Part shown: piece by piece, positions 38,665 through 52,000 of the stretch | Layout: each line of letters begins with the position of its first letter | Position numbering within the stretch: the stretch's first letter is position 1 | Source: Nautilus pompilius | Lineage: Eukaryota > Mollusca > Cephalopoda > Nautilida > Nautilidae | Assembly (NCBI GenBank): GCA_018389105.1 | Contig: JACATO010000069.1 | Span: forward strand, 250,501-314,500 | DNA: 64,000 nucleotides | Reading direction: 5' to 3' | Translations under genes and position numbers: made by a program | The notes under the pieces: model-generated | Databases searched by the model: none | The model's input: only the letters and a program-made list of their open reading frames with translations | Told to the model about the DNA's origin: nothing

Positions 38665-39372
38665 CAGGGTGTTCCAAAAGTCTTGGGCACATTTGAAGTC
38701 CCCATATCTATTTAACTATGAATGGTAGTAAGATAAAAGTTGTGTCAGTTTAAAGCTAATTACATTAATTTTTTTGTAAGGCTATTGATTTTTAAAATTT
38801 CTTTTCAGATATTAAGATTTTTTTAGATTAAGATTTTTTTAGATATCTTTTCAGATTTTTAGTTAATGGATAAATTGAGTGAGAAAGAGTCTGGTGACTT
38901 CATTTTCCAACAGGATGGAGCGCCACCACACTGGGCCTCAGGGTTAGACAGTTTCTGAACATAAAACTGCCAGACAGATGGATTGGAAGGTCTGGGCAGA
39001 ATGATCATGATCTCATGTCCTGGCCACCCAGATCTCCAGATCTCACACCATGCGATTTCTTTTTGTGGGGATTTGTGAAAGGATTGGTATATGTGCCCCC
39101 TATTCCCAGAGACGTGGATGAGCTGAAGGCACGAATAACAGAAGCTGTTTCAACCATTGACAATGCAATGCTGGGGACGCGTTTGGCAAGAATTGGACTA
39201 TAGGCTTGATGTGTGTCGTGTGACCAATGGTGCTCACATTGAACATCTTTGAACATTCCATGTAAAAATTGAGATTACAAGCTTTCTGAATTTACCAGAT
39301 GCGTTTTTATATCCTTAATAGTTTCCGAGATATTCATTGTCAAAATGTGCCCAAGACTTTTGGAACACCCTG
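38665..39372 (+). mobile_element. Mariner-type deletion derivative with perfect 30-bp terminal repeats
   Basis: The two ends are identical inverted repeats of 30 bases beginning CAGGGTGTTCCAAAAGTC, flanked by TA on both sides (38663-38664, 39373-39374). The 708-base body keeps only the C-terminal part of a mariner-type transposase on the plus strand: QQDGAPPHWA (second catalytic Asp) and, after a frame change, SPDLTPCDFFLWG (third catalytic Asp), then DVDELKARITEA. The N-terminal DNA-binding domain and first Asp are missing, so it could move only in trans. The perfect ends suggest fairly recent activity. It lies just 3' of the ZMYND8 stop. Confidence 0.88.
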
Positions 39373-39634
39373 TATATCTACACCTAAGTAAACATTGCAT
39401 TTAACATGAAATATTTAACAGGGTTGTTAAGTATTATGATTTCATATTTATTAATAGAATTTTAGAAAAAATTTCCACTCTAAAATTAGAAGTTGGCTGC
39501 TGCTGCAAACTACTTATCCACACTGGTAGCATCTTGCTGATAGTTACCACCATTTGGTGCAGCAATTAAAACCAATTGTTGTTGCATCAAATTATTGGTT
39601 ACATTTCAGACACAACACAAATATTAACAACTGC

Positions 39635-39640
39635 TTTATT
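39635..39640 (-). promoter_or_regulatory. Candidate polyadenylation signal AATAAA for ZMYND8
   Basis: The minus strand reads AATAAA about 75 bases after the TGA of the last coding exon. This AT-rich DNA holds further copies downstream, so the site actually used cannot be decided from sequence alone. Confidence 0.35.
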
Positions 39641-39713
39641 TGACTTCTTTTCTTTCTCTTTACATAAAGAAGGAAAAAAAAGAAAATTTGTTGAAGATGA
39701 ATTATATCTTATT

Positions 39714-40022
39714 TCAAATTACTATATGTTCTTGTTTTTTCATGAAAGTTGAATGCTGATCAAAATGCTCTGGTGGTGGTGGTGGTGGTGGTGGTGGAGG
39801 AGGAGGGAGAGAAGAAGGAGGAGGAGGATGGTGGTGGTGGTGGGTTGCTTTGAAGACGACATGTGCTGCTGAGAGCACAGAACTGTTGTTATTCATAGAT
39901 GCTATTGGTGGATGAATGACCGGGATCATTTTGGGTTGTTGAGTGCTACTCATTCTGCTGGTGAGTGTCTGAGGCTGTGAAGGAACTGATGGGTTTGGAA
40001 AAGTCATAGTCCTCAAGTTTAC
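39714..40022 (-). CDS. ZMYND8: ZMYND8 last coding exon with His and Pro runs
   Basis: Acceptor ttttcag precedes [18 protein letters not shown]. The exon stays open for 102 codons to TGA at 39714-39716. It contains KATHHHHH followed by P4-SSL and a run of twelve prolines, seen on the plus strand as a ggt/gga-rich repeat near 39771-39842. The run is prone to length change and may bind SH3/WW or profilin-type partners, which is inference. The vertebrate tail is unrelated in sequence. An alternative reading would be an unrelated 3' exon, but phase agreement favours this gene. Confidence 0.7.
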   Translation of the reverse strand, partial: VNLRTMTFPNPSVPSQPQTLTSRMSSTQQPKMIPVIHPPIASMNNNSSVLSAAHVVFKATHHHHHPPPPSSLPPPPPPPPPPPPEHFDQHSTFMKKQEHIVI

Positions 40023-43000
40023 CTGAAAATTTAAAGTGAATATTGCATTTAAAAAAAACATTTAAGTAAAACAATGAGATTACTCAGAATTTTAAAAAAA
40101 ATGCCGTTCACCCATATAAAAACAAAAACAAACAAACAAGCAACACCCATATGGGTAATAGAAGCTGAGATTTAAAAGGAAATGTATATAGTCCATTTTC
40201 CATGTGACAACTTTAAAAAAAATTTTTTTTAATGTAGTATATTTAAAAGTACTTTATTTTAATAACAGGCTGCTTCTGTTTAACAACTAATCAAAATCTT
40301 CTATTTTATTATGGTTTCAACAAAATAAAACAAAAACCAATTGCAAAGTCTGATAATAATAATTATTAACAAAGAATGTGAACCTAAGTGGCGAGGGAAC
40401 ATGGATTACTGCCTTGAAAGAGACAACTGTAGTTACAGAGATGCCAAGCTGATTATTAGGTTAGTAGAATTAGAAAGGTATCAGTTTAAACAGTGGATGG
40501 CACTACTAGGTGTAATAAGTGACTGACCCTATTTCTAGTTATTATTTCCCTCTTGAATGCTTGCATAATGAATAAGAAAAAGCAGATAAAGGAAAACTGT
40601 TACAGGTTACTATCATTGTGCACAAAAGATTAAAGTTCTTGTTAACATTGTCATTCCTGACCCACTCTGAACACTGACTCATTGTTCATTTTCTTATTTA
40701 TTTATTTAAATTTAATTTTTATAACTGGTATCTAAACTGAAAGCTTCTGAAATGCCTTTCATAAATCAAAAACAGTCAGTAGCTCTGGCAGAAGGATATG
40801 ATGAAAACAGATGTTTTATTTTTACCTTCAAGACGTCTTTAATTCTGGAGTTAAATCACATTTACAACCACTGTATATTCATGTGTTTCATGTTAGTTAG
40901 CCAGTGTCTTAAACAATTTATTTAAAATAATAATAATAATAATAAAATATTTCCATGAATGAACCAGCAAAAATGCTTTTGTGCTCCTTTTTGTAAACAT
41001 TTCTTTCCCTCTCCTATATGCATACATTTTCTCAATGGCAACTGCTGCTAATTTCATATTCAGTTTTATGTACTGCAGATTATACAGAGTGAACAAAAAA
41101 TTTCTGGTGAATAAGTGAAATATATTTCCAGACTTCTCTCCTAGTTTAGCAGTCTGCATTGAAGAATACGGGCAACAGTTATACGCATAATTTTACTTTT
41201 TTTTTTTGTTCAAGCCAGCCAAAAATTGGTCAGACAATATTTTACCCAGCACAAAATGCACAACAATAGGTAGTATTGTAAAAACAACAAGCAGCAGGAT
41301 ATTTCAGAGTGATAAAAGTATGGACAAATAATTGCCTTAAAATATTGCACACAGCAAATACCTGAGGACTTTATAAACCGTCTTAGATATAATACAGCTG
41401 AGAGTCAGTGGGTTAGTTTCTGGAAATTTCTGACAACCTTGTTCAGATGTCTAGTGGAATAATATGATAATACTCTAGAAAGCTAGAACCAGACAAAATA
41501 CACTAAATTAAGAATGAAACATTCCACCTTCAACATTGGCCAACTCAAGATGAAAACTTACTACCACTTGTGTTGATGGATGTAGAGAATGTGCAGTCTT
41601 ATAAAAAATTAGTTAACCCTTTCTTATTCAGACAATTTCCATAATGGCTGCACAGAATGCACCTACTTGATTTAAATGATTAAAAACATTAAAGAAGCTA
41701 TGGAATGACTCAAATAGCAAAAATGACTTAATGCAGTTCAGTAAGCCAAAAATATAAATAAAATCACTTGATTGTTGTCACAGAAGAGCCAATATTGATT
41801 CAATTTCTTGTTTCTCCTCAGTCTAATAATCTTCAATGGATGCCATCTCCCTTATGGTGGTGTCCATCCAGGCATAGCGATTAGACTCCTCAGCTACATG
41901 GTAGAAGAAAACTTCTAGTACCAGCTCACAGAAGAAATACACTGGCCTTGCATTATCAGGGAAAATCAACTTCAGGCTAGCATACTGAAAATATAAGCAT
42001 GTTATTCGGCCACAGATGACTCAAACACTGCTCAAAAATTCCACATCACCAGAAGGAAAGGACTCACTGTTGGATTTCACCATGTATCAAGTAAATAAAC
42101 AAATTAGGTAAAGCACATAGTTCAAGCCAGTAGCTTCATTAGTAAAACAACTTTCACAAGAAAACAAAGCAATATAAATAGCAAGAAGAAGTGATAATGT
42201 GAACCAGCAACTTTCTACATGTACTGTCTATGGTATAAATATTAAAGTGATCATTAGATGACTCACAGTGCCTGGCTGATTTTAATGATTTGCTCTAGTG
42301 AGTTTCAGCCAACATGAACAGGAAAAGATTAACAAAACTACAACTTAAATGATTCGGTGAACAAAGACTGGATTTAGGATATGAGACTTGCTGCATTGAT
42401 AAGGTTTCTTGGTGAATTGAGAAGCATTTTTGTCATGCATATCATTAAGCAATTTTTATTGGAATTAATTTTTTTTCTTGTGTAAAACTCATAATCACAT
42501 GGTTTGAATTGGTAATACAGCACCCAGCACCTAGCAACTGACTGATCCACATGATTACATTAGTTCATGAAAATCAATTTTCTTATAAGAATAAACTAAT
42601 TTTTTTATGAGAAATGTTTCCATTTACCAACTCTGTGAAAAACAATAATTCTGCTTAGTAAAAATGCATCAATGTAAAAAAAAAAAAAAAAGTAAATTAA
42701 GTCAAAATTAAAATAATCTAAAATAAATAACCCAAAAAATAGAAATGGAGAAAATTTTAGTTAAAAATTTGATAAATTAAAGGTTTTTTGTCCATTTTTA
42801 AAATATATTATAGCAGTTTTAACTAACATTCTAAAACCACCTGTCCCCTATTCCAAAGTAAAAGAATTTATATTAATGTACGGAAATTTAAATAAGACTT
42901 TGAAAGATATAAATAGGAAAAAAAAACAAGCAAAAACTATATCTGTGTACTGTACTACTGGCAATTAAGATGTATCATCTTATTTATTTATCCCTATTTG

Positions 43001-46000
43001 CAGCCTTATAAATATCAGACATGGTAACTGGTTGTGCTTTTGCTGTTTATTTTAATTTATGCAAAAAAAAGAAAAAACCTTTTATTGTACCTGCTGTGTC
43101 AATGGATGGAAAGTCTGCACATGAGGGGAAGACAACTGCACTGGTCCATTTGTAGCTGATGGAGCAGGTTGGATGTAATGCAACCGAATTGGCTGGGGAG
43201 ACTGGAAAACTGGAGCTGTTGTATTTAACACCTGAATGAACACAAAGATAGTATTTAATAAATGATCAAGTAAAAATATTTTATTTCTCATTCTGGAATG
43301 GTTGCCGGGATACAAATGCTGCAATTGGAGCCCCTAACTATATCTGATGTCTGAGATATCAGTTATTCTGGCTACTTTTCTTTTCTAATGGAACTGTTAT
43401 GGAAACTACAGAAAACGGGTCACACATGAGAGGAAAAAAGGCAACATTTTATTCAATAAAGATTATCATCTTCACACCACACACACAGAGAGAGAATCAG
43501 TTAATAATATTAGAAAACAAAAAATAGCATGATTTATTACCTTGATAATTAACTTCCAATAATATTTTGTAATTACTAAAAATTTCCATATCTTTCCTAA
43601 AAAAAAAAAATTTGCTGGTATTTTTTTTGTAAATAATTTGAAATAAATAATAAACAGTTTTACATTAGTATACCAGTTCTCTTGGCCTTTTGTTTATCTG
43701 AAGTTTATTGTGACCACTTTCTTTCCTTCATCTTAAGAAATATGGTGCGTAAATAAACATCCATGATACTTTCACAGAGTTTACTTTAAAGAAAAACCAC
43801 CAACAACAACTAACTTACCTGTGTTGTGGTCACAGGAGTCCCAGCAGCTTGCAGAAGATGATAAGGCTGTGGAGCAGCAGAAATTACACGAATTTGGGAT
43901 GAATTCTTGGCCTGCTTGTCATCATTTTTTAACACACACTGTGCACTGGAAGGAATTTTTCCCTTTTCTGATACATTCTGCAGTAAAAGGTTATAAGAAT
44001 TGCATTAAAACACTCACTTTAAAGAATTTTAATGAATTTTATTATAAATACATTTCTTAATAAGTGACTATATGCAGTAGTACAGGATTTCTAAGATTGT
44101 AATTTTTAACTTTTCATAAACTTGAATTGCTCTAAAGCAGTTTGTGCTAGTTTCAGTCTATAAATAGTATTATTAACCAAGCAGGCATAAAGTAGCACAA
44201 TATTGTGCCACTTGCTTAGTATACTTACTTGAGTAATTTGTACTAGTGCTAATTTTTATTTTTAGTCCATAGTTATTTGACCAATGATTTTCCTTTTATT
44301 AAAAGTGGATCTGAAAATTTATTTCAAACATCAGCCAAAAGAACAGTTAATTTTCTGCTTGGAAATTCCATTTCCCATTTCTGGTAGGACTTGCAGTGTT
44401 CTTTCCACACAAAAAAAAACTACTACTAAACACACAGATGCTATGTGATGTGCAGCACAATGTTGGGACTCACTATGAAAGAACTGGTACAAACTGTACT
44501 TACTACTCCTTTGCTACTCTCCACACAATTTACTAGTGGAAACACATGCTGAATGGTCATTGGTTTCTGAGGTTGATTTAGATTACCACCTTCTGTGCTG
44601 CTTTCTGAGGTTGTGGTGGTCTGTATGGGTGGTGTTCCATGTGCTTGGCCATGGTGGCTGGCATGTGAGTCACAGTAACGTGTAACAACCATTGCCTCCT
44701 TACCACAGTTCGCGAAAGACAAAATCGTGCTTCTTTCATAGTTGGCAGTTCACAGTAACGTTGGTCTCACATAAACAACTCTGTTCCAAACATAATTGCC
44801 TCCTTACCACAGTTCGCACACTGAAAGACAAAAATCTATTGCTTTGAAAAATACTTTTCATATATAGTTGGACAGTAAAATGTGGAAATTGTTATAATAT
44901 AAATTAATTGCAGGAAATAACCTGATTAAGTGTTTTTCATCATCAGCTAATATAAAAAAATCTATTATTTGATGTCAGAAAATTAATATTTTAAATATAT
45001 CATGAAATAAAGCAAACATATGGGAATTAGATAAAGATACTGAGTGAAAGTGGACTGTAGCACAAATTAAACGTTAGAACAATAGTGGCTCAGACCTGAT
45101 GCTAACTAATAGTTTTATCTGTTGTATAAAAGATTGATGAGAATGGAAAATGGGAAGGGGGGTATTAAAAAGAAAAAAAAAAGATTCAGAAAAGTCATAA
45201 AGTTTGAAAGCATTTAGCCCAGCAAAGGAATAATAATAATTTGGTTCAAATTACTAAATGGTTTCATTAATTATAAAACTACTAATAAGTTAGTATCTAA
45301 CAATAAATTAGTTTAATAAATAGCTACAATTTTCTGTGTAGACTCAGCTACAGTTTGCACAGTTCAGGAGAGGGTGGTCTGACCAGAAATGCCAGGCTGT
45401 ACCGAGCCTACAGACCTCTTCTGACAAGTAGTGGAGAGAAACACCTGCTGAACAAACTGCTACAAATGAGAAATCCAACTCTGGATAGATGTCAGAAACA
45501 GCCTGAACATTACAGGCCTGCAATATAGCATAGTGATGTAAAGCGCAATAAATACGAAAAAGTATACAACTTTAATATTTGTTGTGACAGAGATTAAAAT
45601 TTCAATATCATTTGCTTTAAGATTTGCATGTATTACAGACAAAAAAACCTCAATGGACGAGTTTATAATTTTTTCTCTTTTTTTTTTAAAGCAGATTTTT
45701 AAATTATTTCTTACATGAAAGAGAACTTTTGGACAGAGCTGGATCTGTGTGTACCAATTTTATCCCCAGAATGTATCATTTTATTTCAGCTTTGCTACAC
45801 TTAGTCAATTCTTAAACTAATTTCTCTCTATCTCTCTCTCTTTTTTTGTTGAAAAAAGTGATTTTAAACAATAAATTTCAATGTTTTTCAAAAAGTTTTA
45901 ATTTCTAAAAAGTGAAATCTTATAAACTCCTTTGGTATTTTGAAGATGACAAATCGATAAATATTATATTAACTCAGTTAATACTGACCATTCTGTATTT

Positions 46001-49000
46001 GTTGTTGTAGCAATTATTATTATTAATGCTTTAGGAATTTTCTAAAGCAGCATCTGAGATAAATTCATTATAATTATTTGTTTTCACAAGAAATAGTTTC
46101 ATAAATTTAGATTGTCTAATATTTTGCTTGGATAAAATTTCATCAAATAAAATTGGTAAATTTAATCTAAGAGTTAAACTAAACAATAATTTGCTGATTT
46201 TGCTCTTAACTAAATAAAATTTTCATCATTTGTCCACTTTTTTTAACATAATGCTGCCTGACTTATAGTCTGTAACTCACCCACTGTTTCTTCTTTGCTT
46301 GCTCTACAACTTTTTGCTTTTCCACCTCACACTGCTGCTGCACATCTGCAATGATGCGTTGTTTCTCTATTTCCCAACAGTCTCTCATCTCAGCCAGTGT
46401 TAGATCTGGAAGCATTGTATACAAAATTTCAAAACAAAGAGCTGGCTGATGATAATAAAAAGCCAATTAATATCAAGATTAGGTAGGTAAAAAGATGCAC
46501 AATACCATACACTCTTGATAACATCAGTATAGAGAAACAATATGGACATAGATTTTGACATTCAAATCAATTAAGTAACTTCTTCAACAAAACTATAATT
46601 ATAAAATTCTGAGAGTTTTGTGTAAACTGCAGCTGATACTTATTTCAACATAGTTGGTATAGGACACATTACATAAATACATGCACCCAAAAACATACAC
46701 TACATATGTTATATCTCTATACATAATAATAAAAATAACAGGCTTTAAGTGGTAAGTTGCACATTTTTGTCAGAAACTCAACCTTACAACATGTTTCACT
46801 GGTAAACTAATAGAAAGTAAATACTTTAAAACAGTATCTATAATAATGATTGGTGAATCTATACAATTTAATATAAGATTTTAAATGGATCTCAGGTTTA
46901 AAAGAAAAAGAAATGTTTTAAAACTTTTTTTACAGAATTAATTTTCATTTTGAAAAGTATAAATTTTGTAATGAAAAAGTGAAATTTAATCTCAAGTTAA
47001 TGTCATATACATACAAAAGCACAAAAGCAATTAGTGAAATAAACATTAACAATTTTAGCTCTTGATTTTTCTTTGTGATTAGATTCAGCATAATTCAATG
47101 GTAACATCATTTTAAAAAAGTTAACGCTGCTTAAAACAATAAAACAAATTTTAAAATAAAATTTAATATTTTTCTGTATTTAGAAACTTCTTTTAAAAAA
47201 TAAGAAATATGGAATCTTAAAAATTTTATTTCCTTAATTCTGCTCACATTTCTAATGTATTCGGAAGTTGTACAGCTGGAAGGAAATGCATCTGATACAA
47301 AAGAAAAACTGACTTAGCCAATCTGTGCTGAACACATTGGGTTATATGTTTTGTTTGTTTGTGTGTGTGTGTGTCTCTCTCTCTCTCTCTTAGTGAAGCC
47401 TGAAATAAACCAACAATATCTTGTTGCAAACTACAGAATTCACAGCCAGATAAACTGATCCCAAGATACCAGTGGTATCATATCTCGAGCAGGAAAACTC
47501 CCACTAAAACTCTTCTGAGAATAAATGGGTAGAAAGCACTGTGCCCAGAAGAAACTAGTAGAGAAAAGTAATAGAAAGCAATCATCAATGACAATCAGGT
47601 GCCAGTCCAGACCCAACAAGGAACCAGAGTATAGCTACAACCAAGACAAATGAGCACACTACACACTCTGTCAACCATACATCCACAACATCTTCAAAAA
47701 CAAAAAGGAAAAAGAGAAACAGGCTGGCAATTTAACCATTTAAAGAAAAATATTTTGAGCAAGCAAATATGTAATTTTTGTTTCACACAAAATGATAAAA
47801 AAATTTGTACGAATGCTTACAGAAGTCATGCAAAATGAATGAATTTTGTTTTACATTTGGTTTATTCTGTGTTTTTCCAAACTTACAACTATTGCTGTAG
47901 TCATAAAAACTAAAACAAACAACAACAGTTACCAAGGAATATTAAAGATAGATACAGAAATTATTAGTATTATTAGCAGTGAATTATAAAAGGCATATTT
48001 GTAATGAGAGAAATCTCAATGATAAGAGATTTATAGTACCTACCCATATTGTGCTTCATTTCTGATAACTCTTGCTGATGACTCCACCGTAATTTCTCCA
48101 ATTCTAAGTGATGGTGTTTCACAACAGCCTATAAAACATCAAGCGTTCAATTGCTGCTCAGATTAATATTTAAATGATGATATTATAAAATACTTGAATT
48201 AAAATGTATTAATTTTCAAGATCAAGCCACAGTAAGAAAACAAAACTAAAAAAATGTGTCTGTTTTGTTGAGTGGTAATATAATTTTATAAATCAGTATC
48301 AAGAAATGTCAAAAATACAGTACTTGCTGAATCTCTGCACTCATCATATCATTGTACAGCTCTCTGAAAGTTCCCTGAATAGATGACACCAACTGAAAAA
48401 TAAATCCATACAATGTTCAATGTTATAAGAGACAAAGTTGTAATAAAAAATCTCAGCTTAATTTTACACATTTGTTTTTTTCACATTTATTACTAATGAA
48501 ATTTTTTATTTTGTAGAATTTTTAAAATTATGGAAATTTCTATTATCTAAAATATTAACTATTAATCTGTATTATCTCAATAATTGCAATGTGAAGATGA
48601 TCATTTTTATACAGTAGAAATGAATTAGTCTAGAATACACCAAAAAACAATGATCTCTACACTACAATTTTTTCTACAGAACCAGAGCAAAACATGAATT
48701 ACCCTACTCAAATGTTAAAAAGATTCACATTGCATGCACCAAGACAATAATTAAGACAAGTCATAAATGTTAATGCTAATAATAAAGTATTTTCACTTCC
48801 ATAATAGAGTGCGTGTCGAGGGAGGGAGAGAAAAAAAATGAGAATATTAATTTCAGATGGCATTAGATGAAATAAGTGAGTTTCCTCATGGTCTTCACTT
48901 TTGAGAATATTAAAAAATAAGGACATGTTCTTTGTCCCTTTTTATTTTCAAAATGTCACATCTATCAGAACTTCAACAATAATCAACAATATCTTACATT

Positions 49001-52000
49001 TAATAGAATTATTTTTTCTTTATTTTGTAAGTAAAACTTATCCAAATATTTAATCTTGTCTATTCCAGTATACATCTAATAAATAATAATAATAATAATA
49101 ATAAATATACCTTGTTTGTGTGCTTTGATACCAAATTGTTCACCTGTGAAGGAGTATTCTCAATATCCAATACCATGCTAGGAGAGGCAAAAGATCGAGA
49201 GTTGTTAATCTTTCTTCCAGCTAAAGAGTGTTTTAAGTTGGCTGTTGAATAGGATGAATTCTGCAACTTACTTAGTCGAGAATTTGTTTGGGGCTGCAAT
49301 GAGACTAATTCAGCCATTCTCTGAAGCCTGCAAAGACATTGGAGAGGAATGCCATAAATAACTAGATCTTCTCATATGATAAAAGTAGCAAAGTAATCAT
49401 ATCATACAGGGTTGTTTAAAATCCAACATCAATGCAGAGTAGTTTAAAAAAATCAAATGTTAAAAAGCTATGAATCAAAGCATGAAAATGCCTTTATTTT
49501 TTCAAATGTAAAAAACTGAAGAGGCTCAGGTCATTAGATGATCAAGGTGCTTCACTAGAATAGTGTACAATGCTTGGATGCTGAGCAAAAACCAATTGAT
49601 GCTATCTATGTCCATTCACTAGTCAAGGATACCAGAAATGAATAAGAAAACAATCAGACTGGCTGATAAGAGCAAGTAGTTATTAGATTATGTAAATATT
49701 ATTGAAAATAAAAATCAATTAAGAACCCATCAGTGAGTTTGCAGAATTGTGAAAAATCAAAATTTTAAATAACATCAGAGTGTCTATTTTACATCTTGTA
49801 ACATTCCCCCCAAATTGTGTAATCATGGAATATGATCAGGTCACTGAAGTTTCAGGAAACAAGCAGGATCAAAAGACACATAGTGAAATTTGAAGGCGCT
49901 AATAACAACATATAACCTAGGTGATTATTTTTTTGGCATACATATGTAAAAGTAATATTGCATTTTTGCTCTATATAATAATAACTATTTTAAAATGTTC
50001 AGTTTATTTATAACCTATATGATTTATTCATAGTAAAACTTATTATTTATTAAATGAGGCTATCTGACCAACATGGCCAGGAAGTGTTCAGACAGATGTC
50101 AGCCACAGATTAGAGTGGGGGATACTTCAGACTTCTGTCAAACGCCAAACATCATTCAGATCATGTACCTCAAAAGCTCCATTAGGTAGTGTCGAGAACA
50201 AAAATCATAAACAAGTGTTCCAAACAACAATTATTTACAACTAGAAAAAAATGTTTGAAAATGTCTTAGCATCAATAAAGTATGCAATTTTCTATAAGTC
50301 TAGAAAGAAAAAAAAGAAAACTTTAACTGTATTATTATTCCTTTTGGTTTTATGCATCAAAGGAGAAAGAAACAAAGTACATTCTACAGATCTTTTATAT
50401 TAACATTAGCTGAAAATAGTGCCAATCAGGTCTTTGATCTAACAATGGTGATTTCGACATCTAAAGGTGTTCAATGATATTCAAAATTATAAACCCACTA
50501 TACAAACACACTGTCTGGTTATTAAAAACTATTGTTAATGAAAACACATCCCAGCGTTTGAAAAAAAATTCTTATAAACTACATATTAGAACATAAATCA
50601 CTAATTCTAACACTGGTATCATTTAAAGCTGTTTGCATAATAGACCCAGTAAATTATTTCCATTTATATTAAATTTAGTTCATACTAAAAGCATGATGTT
50701 AATATGTTCATCTCATATCATTTCTTACTACTAGTGAGAATAACTGTTAGCTCATACTATGCCTTTGTATAAATGTTAATGAAGCTCATTATTGCTGACT
50801 CCTATTACTTGGCCTATCAGAAAAAAGTGGCTCCTAAAATGAATTCCATATGAAACAAAGCTATCTACCTCTTATTGCCCTTCATAGGTCTGGTTATTCT
50901 CAATAGAAAATCATGAAAAACATGGGGGCACATGCAAACAACCATCCACAGAATAATGTAATGTCAACTGACTCAACTATAAACTTAAAGGGCCATGAAA
51001 GAAAGAAAAAAACATAAAATGGAAAGATGGGTTGCTAGTTTGAATCTAGAGACACCCTTTCTAGACAGGTAGCCAATTAAATGCTGAGCACAATTCCTCT
51101 GCAACAGTTAGTATCTCAAACTCTACCACTAAAAGATGGTCAAGAGAGGCTAGATCAATTAGATGAATAGCAACTAAAAAGCCCTGAAAGTCAACTTGAT
51201 TGAACAAACTATCAGAACTATACCTTGAAGCAGTGGAGCAGTCAGATAAGAGGTGGTTTGAAATATTTGGTTTTAAATGACAACAGTATGTTAGAAGGCT
51301 GGAGAAAAATATGAGCTGTATTTGCCCTACAATTAAGCATGTTGGTACAGAAATTAAAGTATGTTATGCTGGTTTATTCATTAGTAAAACAAATTAAAAT
51401 AAATACTATATTTTTATGTTGCATGCCATTGTCCTTGAGGTAGTGTATTATTAAAATATAGACCTTTTCTGTTCAAATCTCTCTCTTTCTCACACTCTCA
51501 CACAGACAGACAGACAGAGACAACAACAAAAAAAATATTAGGTACTTACCGAAGAGATGAACTGGTATTTGGTGATTCACAAACACTGTCATTTTCTGAT
51601 ACCATTGATAAAGAAATAGATCCATTAGTAATTGCAGAGTGAAAACTTAATGCACTTTCTGTATTAATAGCATCTTTTCCACCTGATGAGTTAATGATTT
51701 TGATTATCTGCTTTCCATTTTTAGAATCAGAAACATCCCTCTGCAAATCAATACTAGTACCACTATTAATATTTTCATTGATCATGTCATTACTGTTTGT
51801 ATTGCAATTAACAATTCCTTCTATATTTGAAATTTTCATTAAGTCCAGAGCATCACAATCTTTTGATGAATCATCAGCAGTAAAATTACTCTGTTCTGTA
51901 ACAGGGTTTTGTAAAGTTAATATAGGATTTACAATTCTTTCACAAACATTCTTCTTTTCATTTGTCTTTGATAATTGGTCCATTGATTCTTCAACCTCTT

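Noticed and set aside
46281-46405. Alternative reading of KKKQW exon as a ZMYND11-type protein
   Set aside because: The coiled-coil sequence, the C4 linker and the PWWP segments match ZMYND8 much more closely than ZMYND11.
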